A stretch of 64,000 bases of DNA from Cristatella mucedo (lineage: Eukaryota > Bryozoa > Phylactolaemata > Cristatellidae), in contig WPIO01000160.1 in assembly GCA_009760855.2 (NCBI GenBank), positions 621,501-685,500 on the forward strand, written 5' to 3'. The position numbers were made by a program, and so were the translations under genes. Below the pieces are notes generated by a model. That model had not been told where the DNA came from, did not search any database, and saw only the letters and a list, made by a program, of their open reading frames with translations. Below, piece after piece: positions 10,704-49,884 of this stretch. Positions within the stretch are counted from its first letter, which is position 1. Every line of letters begins with the position of its first letter.

Positions 10704-11955
10704 AAAATCGTATTGCTTAGTGCTAGCATGCACAGTGCAAGATCATCTGAGGTACCTCTGAAATATGGAGTACCTCGGGGCTCCGTGCTAGGTCCGGTTC
10801 TTTTCATGGTTTATACTCTCCCTCTTGCTGATGTGACTGCCAAGCACAATCTAGGCTTTCACTTCTATGCGGATGACACTCAGTTGTACCTATGCTTTGA
10901 TCCCTCCCAGCCTTCGAGCACCTCAAATTCTCTCAACTCACTTGCTGCATGCATTGATGACATCCGCACATGGATGGCAAAAATTTTTCTAAAACTAAAT
11001 GACGATAACACTAACTTACTAGTTATGGGCAAACCTAGTGTGATTCACAAATTGGAAAGGCTGACTTTCAAAATTGGCTCTGCCAGCATATCTCAAGTTG
11101 AATCAGCTCGAAATCTAGGTGTCATATTCCAAAGCGACCTCTCGTTAGACGACCATATCAGCACCACAGTCAAATTCGCCTATTTTCAGCTTCATAACAT
11201 TGCTAAAATTCGGGCTTGTTTAGATAAAGATACCACATCTAAGTTGGTCCATGCATTCGTGACATACTGTCTCGACTTCTGCAACTCACTGCTTACTGGC
11301 CTACCAGCATGTGCGATCAGGCGATTGCAGCCGGTGCAAAACTCTGCAGCTAGGCTTGTCTGTCGTGAGCTTCGCAGTTGCTGCATTACTCCACTCCTCG
11401 CCGACCTGCACTGGCTACCAGTCAATCAACGGATTGAATTCAAGGTTCTGTCGCTCACTTTTGGGTCCCTTCATCCTTTGGCTCCAGCCTATCTCTCAGA
11501 GATACTCCCCCATCAGGCCAAGCATCGTACCACCCGCTTTTTGGAATCCAACAGTCTGCAAATACCCCGTACAAACCTCAAATTCTTTGGAGACCGAGCA
11601 TTTAATTCGTATGCTCTCAAAGCCTGTAACTCCCTCCCGACCTGCGTCAGAACATCCCCTGACCTGACCACATTTAAAAGGAACTTAAAAACACACCTAT
11701 TTAGGACAGCATTTAGTGGGTCCCTGTGATTCGTCCTTGATGTGCATATGCGTGCTGACACTGTGCATGCTGCCACTAACCCCATTTGCATACTGACCTT
11801 GTGCATGTCACCCCTAACCATGTTATTCATTTTGTTCGTTTATCAAGCATGATATTACTCACCATTCAGTTGCATTTGCCTTTGCAGCAAATGTAAAGCG
11901 CCCAGAGAGAGATTGAGTTCTCTCAGGGCGCTTTATCAAGTGCATTATTATTATT
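10704..11955 (+). pseudogene. LINE-A copy with longest open RT frame
   Basis: One uninterrupted frame to the stop at 11,729 covers the C-terminal part of a CR1/L2-like pol. It starts in the RT palm (YGVPRGSVLGPVLFMVYTLP), includes the catalytic FHFYADDTQLYL box, and continues through SARNLGVIFQSDLSLDDHIS, LDFCNSLLTGLP, NSAARLVCRE, LLADLHWLPV and NLKTHLFRTAFSGSL. Everything 5' of mid-RT is missing, so it cannot act alone. The 3' UTR runs to the terminal hairpin and TTATTATTATT at 11,943-11,955. The intact frame suggests a relatively young insertion. Confidence 0.93.
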
Positions 11956-11957
11956 AG

Positions 11958-12150
11958 TGTCAGCAAGAATAATAGCAAGGTTAGAGGTGACATGCACCGG
12001 GTGCAGCATGCAAACACGGTCAGTGGCAGCACGAATGAGCACACAGTGGACGAATCGCAAGGATCCACTATACGCTGTGAAAAAAGTAGGTGCTCTTTTT
12101 TCAGATTTCGTTGTCGAATGTCGTCACGTCAGGGGATATCGTGACGTGGG
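11958..12150 (-). mobile_element. Degraded LINE-A 3' UTR, antisense
   Basis: GGTTAGAGGTGACATGCACC, GCAGCATGCAAAC, GTCAGTGGCAGCA and GGACGAATCGCAAGGATCCA follow the order of the antisense LINE-A 3' UTR with many changes. It makes an inverted pair with the preceding + copy. Confidence 0.75.
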
Positions 12151-12159
12151 AGCGCGTGC

Positions 12160-12250
12160 TCGTAGCTCTAGCGGCGAGGAGAGCGCCCTCTGCTGGCTGG
12201 CCCGCGTGCAGTGGGCCGACGTCTCAGATAGGCAGGCGATTAAAGCGGCC
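12160..12250. repeat. Short dispersed repeat with CTCF-like core (copy 2)
   Basis: Second copy of the repeat at 10,257-10,345. The CTCF-like core is at 12,182-12,196 in the same orientation. The two copies bracket the youngest LINE-A insertion. Confidence 0.7.
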
Positions 12251-12389
12251 GGCGGCCACTACCGGCGGTTAACGCCCCTCGCGTTTTTGGCGGTCTAGCA
12301 GAATGCCCACTCGGCGTGCATAGGAATGTAGCAAAAAGGAAACCGGAAAGATTTCGGAAGGTGAGCCGTTGCGCATGTCAGTGCGAGGG

Positions 12390-12815
12390 CTTGAGCGTGT
12401 TAGCCATTCTATTCGCTCAGTAGCTAGGCTTGTCTGTCGTGAACGTCGCAGCTGCCACTTTACAGCGCTACCATTCGCCGACTTCCGCGCTGGATTTTCA
12501 TCGCGAGGAGAGCATCGATTCGTAGGTTGCGTCACTCTCACTTTTAGGTCCTTTCATTAACACTTGCACTAGCTCACTTATCCGTACTACTTCCCCGTCA
12601 GATCAGGCAGGCATCGCAGCACCGGCTCTTCGACTCAAGTTGTTCAACTGTAAATTAAGCCAGGCTCAAATCCTTTGGAGGAGACCGCACCGTTAGAATG
12701 CATGCACGCAAAGCCTGGACGTCAGTGCCGACTGACGTCACGACATCTCCCCCTGACTCGACGCCATTTAAAAAGAAGATAAAAACACCCTGTTGCTCAC
12801 GGCATTTGCCGAGTA
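12390..12815 (+). pseudogene. Heavily decayed LINE-A C-terminal fragment
   Basis: RLVCRERRSCHFTALPFADF, then LTFRSFH, diverged CTCAAATCCTTTGGAGGAGAC and TTTAAAAAGAAGATAAAAAC blocks follow the order of the LINE-A C-terminal coding region. The frame is broken repeatedly. Confidence 0.7.
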
Positions 12816-12884
12816 CGTGTTAATTGTTCGTTGCGTGCTTATGAATGCTTACGCTGTGAATTCTGTCGCTAGCAATATTTATGT

Positions 12885-13012
12885 GCTTCTATGGTTTGAG
12901 CCAGGGATGTGGTTTGCTTTTGACGACCGAGGTCGTGAGCTTGACCTCTGCGGCCTGTGTGATGCGTCTGCATAGACATTACGTTCTCTTAGGGTGCTAT
13001 ATAAGTGCAAGT
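12885..13012 (+). mobile_element. SINE S2 copy, diverged
   Basis: GACCGAGGTCGTGAGCTTGA corresponds to the B-box region of S2. Next comes a 3' part ending ACGTTCTCTTAGGGTGCTAT and AAGTGCAAGTGAA, the LINE-A-like terminal hairpin. The (TA)n run follows the tail directly. Confidence 0.6.
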
Positions 13013-13016
13013 GAAT

Positions 13017-13020
13017 TATA

Positions 13021-13054
<34 letters not shown>
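13017..13054. repeat. (TA)n microsatellite
   Basis: Alternating TA after the S2 tail, interrupted once by TGTA. Confidence 0.95.
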
Positions 13055-13058
<4 letters not shown>

Positions 13059-13356
13059 GACTATTATCACAGCTACTAGAGCTGAGGCCTCTCCGATACA
13101 CCCCATCTGCCGGTCATGGGTGCTGGAGTTGTAAGTTAAGTTGCAATTGAAGGGGTAACAAGCGTCAATGACTTGTCGCACAGAATTGCGGTGCGAGCTA
13201 TAAGGTTATTGTGAATACTAGAGTGAATCCGCGAATTAGCGTGATGCAATTTAGTCACTCTCTTGCGCGAAATTGGGTATTTCAGGTTTACTAAAGAAGA
13301 TGATAGGCACAAGTACAAGGAGAATAGCGGAAGTACAAATACGCATGCAAAGTACA

Positions 13357-13361
<5 letters not shown>

Positions 13362-13400
<39 letters not shown>
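13362..13400. repeat. (GA)n microsatellite
   Basis: About 19 GA units on the + strand. Confidence 0.97.
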
Positions 13401-13402
<2 letters not shown>

Positions 13403-13987
13403 GACAGAGCATCGTGAAGCTTGTGACAGGTCCGCAATAGACTTATTATTTCTAGGAACCTTACTTTGAAATGATAGGCCAAGCATCTGCGATCGCACGC
13501 AGTACCGATAATCTTCTGGGCACTAACGCAAAGTAAAATAGATTCTTCTGGAAACTTCAATAAAGACATTTTTGAACACGATTCACAATTTAACGTTGCA
13601 AGTGGCTCCTAAAACGTCTGCTGCCTTCGAAAAGTGCAGTTGGTTGCAAGACTCGCGCAAGACTCGCACAAGATTGTCCTCCCCGCCACGCGTGTACCCC
13701 TTGCATGCCGTCCGCGAGTTCTATCCGTCGAGTACTTCAGGGCTCAAAAGACACTTTACAAGCAGTACTTGAAAGCCTAACCTGACATGTATGCCGAATC
13801 TACGACTGGACTTTCGGTGAAAACGCACGCCAAGAAAGAAGACGTGCAGTTGCTTGTTTTCTCTTCTGTTGCGGACACCATTAAAGCGCGAGCTGTTACA
13901 GCGGTGTGCGAACAAGATGGACCATTCACCATTCGCCACGCTTACCGGTCATACCAAGTCAGCGGACTGTCGCTTGTCTGCGATGTC

Positions 13988-13990
<3 letters not shown>
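13401..13990. other. No gene recognised
   Basis: Short frames only. No splice-consistent or family-like coding segment was seen. Confidence 0.4.

Positions 13991-14052
<62 letters not shown>
13991..14052. repeat. (CT)n microsatellite
   Basis: About 31 CT units on the + strand, preceded by GTAAGT. Confidence 0.98.
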
Positions 14053-14055
<3 letters not shown>

Positions 14056-15416
14056 CGCTTCCGGCGAGCTCCCGAAAGGGTGTGGCGGGCGGCGTGCACT
14101 TGGAAAGGGCTGCGAAACGTGCACCCGTACGCTTCCGAGAGCACTTGCTATTCGCGCGCCGCTCGTACTTTTGAAAAAAATTAATCGCCAATGGACTCTC
14201 AAGCGATTGCGTGCCGCCTTTGCTCTTTTCTGACACGTCGTTTGCTGCTGCGAAAGCAATCGACCATTTTCAACAGCAGTAAAATTCACCGGGTAATTCC
14301 TGCCGCTGTCAGTCGATGAGTCCAATGAGTCCATAGCAATTTTACGGCCAATGGTCAACTTAAAACGGCGTCCTAGCTGTAAAGCCGACGAGCGCAGCGA
14401 CGCGGCGGCGCCCAAGCAGCCGACATTTTCTGAGTGCCATCGAAAAACTTCGCAGACAATCTCGCCGCTTGCAATTGTACAAATGGCTACGCTCTTTCCA
14501 AGCTTTAGCGATCCAGAATACGCGTCTGGCCAGCACATCCACGGCAACGTGCAACCGCGAAACAACGTTCGCCAATGAATCAGCGCGCGCCGAAAGGATA
14601 CGGTCGCGACGACTTCAGCACTTTGCGAATTTGAGCGAAAATTTCGCAAAAAGGCGTACGAGCACCTCAGCGCACTCCGCAGAGGGCTAAGAGAGTGCAA
14701 ACGTACATTTTAAACGCATCACTACCGCCGCCATCCCCCGCTTCTTGTCTTCGCTGGCACTGGCCACTTTCGCCAGATGGCGGCGCGCGGAGTACGAACC
14801 GCGCGCGCGTCCGCGTTCCCACCGTAGACATAAGAGGTGCGGGGTTCGCGCCTCCCGGAAAGGTGATGGTACGCTCACGTGACACCCAGCCCACCGACCG
14901 CGCCCTGTCCTCGTCGAAATTTCTTATGCGAACCCGTCCGCTTGAATAGTCGTCGTGTTTGTATGGACCTTATTGGCCAGCGTTTTATTTATATTAGATA
15001 TTTATTTGTATTAGCTACGATTTAACTTAAGATCCTGACGCCGACGGATGGCTCTCACTAGTTACCTAGCTCTATGGCCACAGACGGATGCAGATGATCG
15101 TCCTTGGCTCTTCCGACTTAATGGCTGCCGAGTAACCCGTAGCCGAGGTACTGAATTTACGCTGCTGCATGGCGCTGGGAAGCCACTTATGCTGCACTTG
15201 TTATGGCGGAGGCACTTATTTGCACGCAGTTACGTAGTTTCAAGGCCATGAGAACCGCCGTTCGTCTTCAGTTGCCCCCAACGTCTCTAGAACCTTGTAC
15301 GAGTGCGTACGTTATGCCCGGCCGCCGAGTTGTAGACGTCATGCATGCTGGGTCTCCCTCCTGCGATCAGTGTTCGCACTGACGATGCTGGCGTAAGACG
15401 TCGCCGTATTTCTCGC
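14053..15416. other. Moderately GC-rich DNA, no gene recognised
   Basis: Frames of 70-250 codons occur on both strands (for example - strand 13,942-14,700, partly made of the (CT)n run; + strand 14,351-14,690). None matches a known family and opposite strands look equally coding-like. A real exon here cannot be excluded. Confidence 0.4.
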
Positions 15417-15418
15417 TA

Positions 15419-15460
15419 CGCTCTCTCTCTCTCCCTCCCTCCCTCCCTCCCTCCCTCCCT

Positions 15461-15511
<51 letters not shown>
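15419..15511. repeat. Composite (CT)n-(CCCT)n-(CT)n tract
   Basis: CT runs flank about nine CCCT units at ~15,431-15,468. On the - strand the core is (GGGA)n, a strong G-quadruplex and triplex-prone sequence. The same composite design occurs at 47,355-47,560. Confidence 0.97.
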
Positions 15512-15514
<3 letters not shown>

Positions 15515-15934
15515 AAACTCTTAGTTTTCGTCGTGAGGAGGTCTGGCTGCTGGGATCGGAGGTCGATGCCGGCTTTGTGTCTGCTGTCTGTCGTGAGCGA
15601 GTCTTCCGACAGGCGTCGTTTCGCTGTCGACTTAGCTTCGCCATTTCGAGGCCGCTGCGGCAGCTTGACGTCGTTTCCGGCCGTCGTCACCGACGCCGCA
15701 GCGCCCGTGCTTGTAAAGCGGCGGCCGACAGACGATCGAAAAATCTGCCTCCGTCGGCCCCTCGTTCGGGCGTCCGACGGCTGGGGTGTCTGCAGTTGCT
15801 CACCCCAGTGCTCGTAGCGCCACCTCATGACGGCATTCCGCGCGGACGTGTTCACCGTGTATACTCGCGAACATCCCGTGGTCGGAACGTAGCCTGCATC
15901 CTAAGTGCGTCCTTTTAGCCGCCGTAGCCGCGAG

Positions 15935-15936
<2 letters not shown>

Positions 15937-15985
<49 letters not shown>
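15937..15985. repeat. (CT)n microsatellite
   Basis: About 24 CT units on the + strand. Confidence 0.98.
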
Positions 15986-15988
<3 letters not shown>

Positions 15989-16015
15989 CGAGTTGTAAGG
16001 CACGCGGATAGAGAT

Positions 16016-16420
16016 AATAATAATGATAATAATGCACTTGATAAAGCGCCCTCAGAGAACTCAATCTCTTTCTAGGCGCTTTAAATTTGCTGCAAAGGGA
16101 AGCGCGATTAAATTGGTGAGTAATGTCATGCTTGAAAGACAAACAACATGAATAACATGGTTAGGGGTGACATGCACAGGGTCAGCATGCAAATGTTGTT
16201 AGTGGCAGCATGCACAGTGTCAGCACGCATAAGCACATCAAGGACGAATCACGGGGACCCACTAAATGCTGTCCTAAATAGGTGTTTTTAGGTTCCGTTT
16301 AAATGTGGTCAGGTCAGGGGATGTTCTGACGGAGGTCGGGAGGAGTTCCAGGCTGTAGGAGCATACGAACTAAACGCACGGTCTCCAAAGGGTTTAAGGT
16401 TTGTACGAGATTTCGTTCCC
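16016..16420 (-). mobile_element. LINE-A 3' end, ~400 bp
   Basis: Antisense LINE-A: AATAATAATG tail complement, terminal hairpin, 3' UTR blocks (GGTTAGGGGTGACATGCACA; AAGCACATCAAGGACGAATC), then the end of the coding region (complement of FKRNLKTHLF and of the GDRAFNSYAP block). 5'-truncated. Confidence 0.92.
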
Positions 16421-16875
16421 TTGGGAACTGTACAGAGGACTTATTTTTTATCATCATTATCGATATTGCAGCTGATTTAGTGCAGCGTAAACTAAATAAG
16501 CGAACTTTTTAGACCCGTGTTTTTACTAGTGCACTCAAAGCCAAAGTGGCACCGGACGGTTGAGTAGTCGACGTCCTTGCAAACGTCGTCTCTCGCGACC
16601 AGTAAACTCAAGACGGCCCAAAACTGTGCAGTCCAACTCCTCGATGCTGCACGAGGAGGCCGTCATCTGCAGCAGCGCTAGCCTGGCCACGTGACCACGT
16701 ATGCCTCAGTGGTGCACGGAGCTGCACTAATCCGGTCGGCAGTACTGCTGCTGCTGCTGCTGCGTTCATCATTTTATGCTGCGACCTTCTGCTGGTGCGG
16801 CACCCTGATCGTTTTCCTACGTCTGCACCGGTGCCTAATGTAGTAGGCTACAGCTGCTGTGTGCGCGCTCTCATG
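16421..16875. other. No gene recognised; (CTG)7 run
   Basis: Unique-looking sequence. A short trinucleotide run, CTGCTGCTG..., lies at 16,745-16,764. Confidence 0.5.
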
Positions 16876-16881
16876 TGTGTG

Positions 16882-16924
<43 letters not shown>

Positions 16925-17096
16925 ACGTGTGTGTTTGTGTGTGTGTGTGTGTGTGTGCACGTGTGTGTGTGTGTGTGTGCACGTGTGTGTTTGTGTGCAC
17001 GTGTGTCTGTGTGTGTTTGTGTGCACTGTGTGTGTGTTTGTGTGCACGTGTTTGTTGGTGTGTGTGTGTGTGTGTGTGTTTGTGTGTGTGTGCGTA
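16876..17096. repeat. (GT)n-rich minisatellite-like tract
   Basis: GT runs regularly interrupted by GCACGTG and TTTG, giving a variant repeat of about 220 bp. Several E-box CACGTG strings are created by the interruptions. Confidence 0.95.
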
Positions 17097-17189
17097 TGCT
17101 CATGTGTGCCACTCGCCAGTGAGTGTATATTCGTCAGACCAAGATCTGAGGCCTACTCGACATGCATCGATGTAATGCAATTTTATGTC

Positions 17190-17695
17190 ATATATCTCTG
17201 TCTGTAACTCAACAAAGCCACAAAGACCACGTGCGTGTTTTGCAGGAGGAGAGTGTTCAACAGCGCACTCAAAGCCTATGCGGCTTTTGGTATGCTAAGC
17301 GGCTTTTCCTACGCATTCGGTAGCCAACAGACTTCATCTCACGCAACAAAGAGAAAGTGAGAAGCATAGCTAAGTCAGGAGAGAAGCTGAGGTAGTGAGT
17401 AGCTCGGATGTAGCAGCTCAGGACCACTGAAAAGGGTGAGCCATAGTCGGCAGCAGGAGAGTAGATACCATTGCGTAAGAATTTTGGAAGTGAGTTGCAC
17501 AGGCCTGGAACAAAGCAAAGCTTTTGTCGCCAACGGTTTTTGAGCAAAGGAACTTAGCAGCTAATTTATTATCCACACAGGACCTGAGGGCAAGAAGATG
17601 CTGAAACTGGTGCGGCAGTTCAGCTACGTATGAACGTATGGAGCCAAGCCGTGGCAGGCCGTGTGGGTCAGCGTAAGAAAGAAGAGAAAGTTGAT
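17190..17695 (-). mobile_element. LINE-B 3' end
   Basis: On the - strand: a decayed RT C-terminal segment (KTVGDKSFA..., complement of LPTMAHPF), the GAAGTCTGTTGGCTACCGAA block, and the TGGCTTTGTTGAGTTACAGA terminus. Other copies are at 18,540, 32,755, 36,636, 49,435 and 49,885. Confidence 0.85.
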
Positions 17696-17904
17696 TGGCG
17701 GTTGGGGATAGGGCGGGCTAATGAGCAAGCCATCGATGTGCTGGCTTGGCTGCATTTTCGAGCCCATCAGCTTGCTTCATACTGCCGTTAGATGGGACGT
17801 TAGGACCTTGAAGCTTCCATGTCTGTTCTTGTCGTATGGGGGGCTCCAGCATTATCGCCGACTCCCTTGCGACTTCCGCCTGCGTAAATCCTAGGCTAGC
17901 TTTC

Positions 17905-18095
17905 TGTCTTTCACTCTCTCTCCCCCTCTCTGCCTCTCTCTCTCCTCCCTCTCTCACTCCCCCCTCTCTCTCCCCTCTCTCTGTCTCTTTTTCCCTCTCT
18001 CTCTCCCTCTCTCACTCTCTGTCACTCTCCCGCTCTCTCTGTCTCCTTTTCTCTCTCTCTCCCTCTTTCTTTCTTTCTCACTCTCTCTTTCGGCG
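17905..18095. repeat. CT-rich low-complexity tract
   Basis: Imperfect CT/CCCT/CTTT pyrimidine run on the + strand. Confidence 0.95.
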
Positions 18096-18539
18096 AAATG
18101 TTGCCCAGTGCTCACTCTCGTCGACCGGAAGCTGACATGGCCTCTTCCCGAGTAAGGCCTGATGCACCATTGCCCGGCTGACTGCTGAACTGCCTGGGCT
18201 ACGCCAGTGCCCGGATGCGCGTGATACTCGTCCGGGTGCCTGGCCTCTCGTGCTCGTCCTCTTCGCATATCCAGGGAACCAGCAGCTTGAACGAACTGTA
18301 GCATCTGTCTATCTAGTATCTGCCAAGGCGCTTTACAACTCGCTGCAAGAGAATCAATACGCCTGGGTTTATTATCATCAGTGGTATCAGGCGGAAAAAT
18401 GCAAACCAGTATGCTAAAGCAAACGTTACGCCTCGACAGGCACGAGCAGCAAGTTGAAATCTTCTGCTCACCACTCATCACGATTGCTGCGGGCAATAGA
18501 GTATTGCCCGCTGTAGAACTCCAGGCCGCAATGGGGCAA

Positions 18540-18866
18540 TTCGCTTTAGCTCTGCAGGTCCTAGACTGTGGAACTCGCTTCCACAATTCTTACGCAACGA
18601 CATCTACTCTCCAACTGCCGACTATGGCACATCTTTTTCAGCGGTCCTGAACTGCTACTTCTATGCTACTCACTACCTCAACTGCTCTCCTAACTCTGCT
18701 ATGCTTCCCACTTTCTCTTTGTTGCGTGAGACGAAGTCTGTTGGCTACCGAATGCGTACCGAAAGCCGCTTAGGCTGTGAGTGCGCTATACGAAACTCTC
18801 CTGCGTAACGCCCACATGGTCTTTGTGACTTTGTGGAGTTACTGACGGAGATACAACTCCGACGAA
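18540..18866 (+). mobile_element. LINE-B 3' end
   Basis: CTGCAGGTCCTAGACTGTGG, CTTCCCACTTTCTCTTTGTT, GACGAAGTCTGTTGGCTACC and the terminal TTTGTGACTTTGTGGAGTTA block. Coding remnants match the WNSLP-type C-terminus of non-LTR pol proteins. Confidence 0.88.
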
Positions 18867-19853
18867 CATTTTAAGTCCAGAGACACTCTAAATAGAAGTC
18901 TACGCTATCAGTTTTAGCAGCGTGTGGACTCGCCTTGCTTTGGAGTCTAGTAGTTTTGTCACGGAAGACAACACTGCTCCATCTTGCCACTTGATGCAAG
19001 TGCGCCATCTTTCCACGTGACGCAAGTGTGCCATCTTGCGGTGTGACTTTCTCGCTTTAAGTAATAGAGATGGGTCGGGGACTGGTGGCTGTCGGGAAGG
19101 ATGATCGAAATTTCGATGGATAGGATGCCCCTCTTCGTGGAATTAGCCGGGCGGTCTACTTCTCGGCGGTAAATCAGAGACTTCCGAGGCAGTCGCCCAA
19201 GCAGGAACAAACTCGAAAAAGGCAACGTGGCTCCGTTGTTTGAGGAGACCAGTCGATGGTGCTGCAAGAGTCCAGAATGCAGGAATTTATTGTTACGGAA
19301 AATCGCCTATAGGAGGATGGCAGCTAAATTTTCGATGACTGTTATGCATACTGATAAGTGTATGTAGTCAGCAGCAGATTTGTGTCCGCGGATGGCAGCT
19401 TCTCCCCTTCCGTTTTCCTCCAAATGTGAGCCGAATGTCAAGCCTCCACACTCCCGAGATTTCTCTTGTTGTTGTTGCCGAGTGAGAGCGAATGCATCAG
19501 CCGCAGCCAGACAGCGAGGCTAAGTCGCGCCTTCGAACCGATGCACACTACAGACATGGCTAATTGGACTCGATAGTTTGCAAGCGAGGCCAGTTCGCCG
19601 ATGTCTCGACTTCGAACGCGTTCGCATGAGGCGTGCGTCTGCATCGTTTTTGCAGCCATCAGATTCGTGTGCTCCGCTCGCTATCTTGCCCGCTCACTCG
19701 CGCCTGCGTGCAGTGTGGCTGCAACATTGAGCTCGGTGGTTGCATCGCCTTATGAAATCTTTGCTCTGCTGTAGCTGCATCGCCACTGCTAGCGCCCGCT
19801 GCCACCGGAAGAAGCCGATCGAGGGCTCCTCGCGTGCTGCCCGAGGCTGTGCC
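18867..19853 (+). promoter_or_regulatory. Upstream region of TMEM50
   Basis: The ~1 kb before the TMEM50 start holds no repeat I recognise except a two-copy motif (GATGCAAGTGCGCCATCTTN, at ~18,990 and 19,022). The last ~300 bp are CpG-rich and lack an obvious TATA box. The promoter and 5' UTR should lie here, but no start site can be fixed. Confidence 0.45.
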
Positions 19854-49300
<29,447 letters not shown>

Positions 49301-49434
49301 CGGCCGGGGGGGGGGGTTGTGTGTGTGCATGTGTGGTGCATTCGCCCGCGTGCGAATGTGCATGCAGGAATGTGCATACTTTCGAGCTCACGAATGCTCG
49401 CTCGCTTGCTTTCCTTCGTGCGTGGCTACGACAA

Positions 49435-49815
49435 TACATTAGCTGTTCCAGTCCTCCGCTTAAAGACAGTTGGCGACAGAAGCTTGAACTCTGCAGGTCC
49501 TAGACTGTGGAACTCGCTTCCACGATTCGTAGGCAACGGCAACTACTCACCTGCTGCCGATTATGGCCCATCTTGTTCAGCGGTCCTGAGCGGCTACTTC
49601 CATGCCACTCACTACATCAACTGCTCTCCTGACTCTGCTATGCTTCCCACTTTCTCTTTGTTGCGTGAGACGAAGTCTGTTGGCTACCGAATGCATACCG
49701 AAAGAGCTTAGGCTGTGAGTGCGCTATACAAAACTCTCCTGCGTAACAACCACATAGTCTTTATGACTTGGTGGAGTTACAGACAGAGATACATTACATT
49801 ACATTACGAGTGCTC
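49435..49815 (+). mobile_element. LINE-B 3' end with TACATT tail
   Basis: LKTVGDRSLNSAGPRLWNSL in frame, CTTCCCACTTTCTCTTTGTT, GACGAAGTCTGTTGGCTACC, then the terminus GAGTTACAGACAGAGATACA followed by repeated TACATT. This defines the LINE-B 3' end. Confidence 0.9.
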
Positions 49816-49884
49816 CCGACAAGCATGCTCCCGTAAATTCCGTCCGTGTGCCGAGTCGCGGAGGTACTTTCAATTTACAAAAAA

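Noticed and set aside
13942-14700. 252-codon - strand frame
   Set aside because: Part of it is (CT)n; the + strand is equally open at 14,351-14,690; no recognised motif.
19752-19853. In-frame upstream ATG for TMEM50
   Set aside because: Would add 34 residues absent from the family; the ATG at 19,854 has the better context and the right N-terminus.
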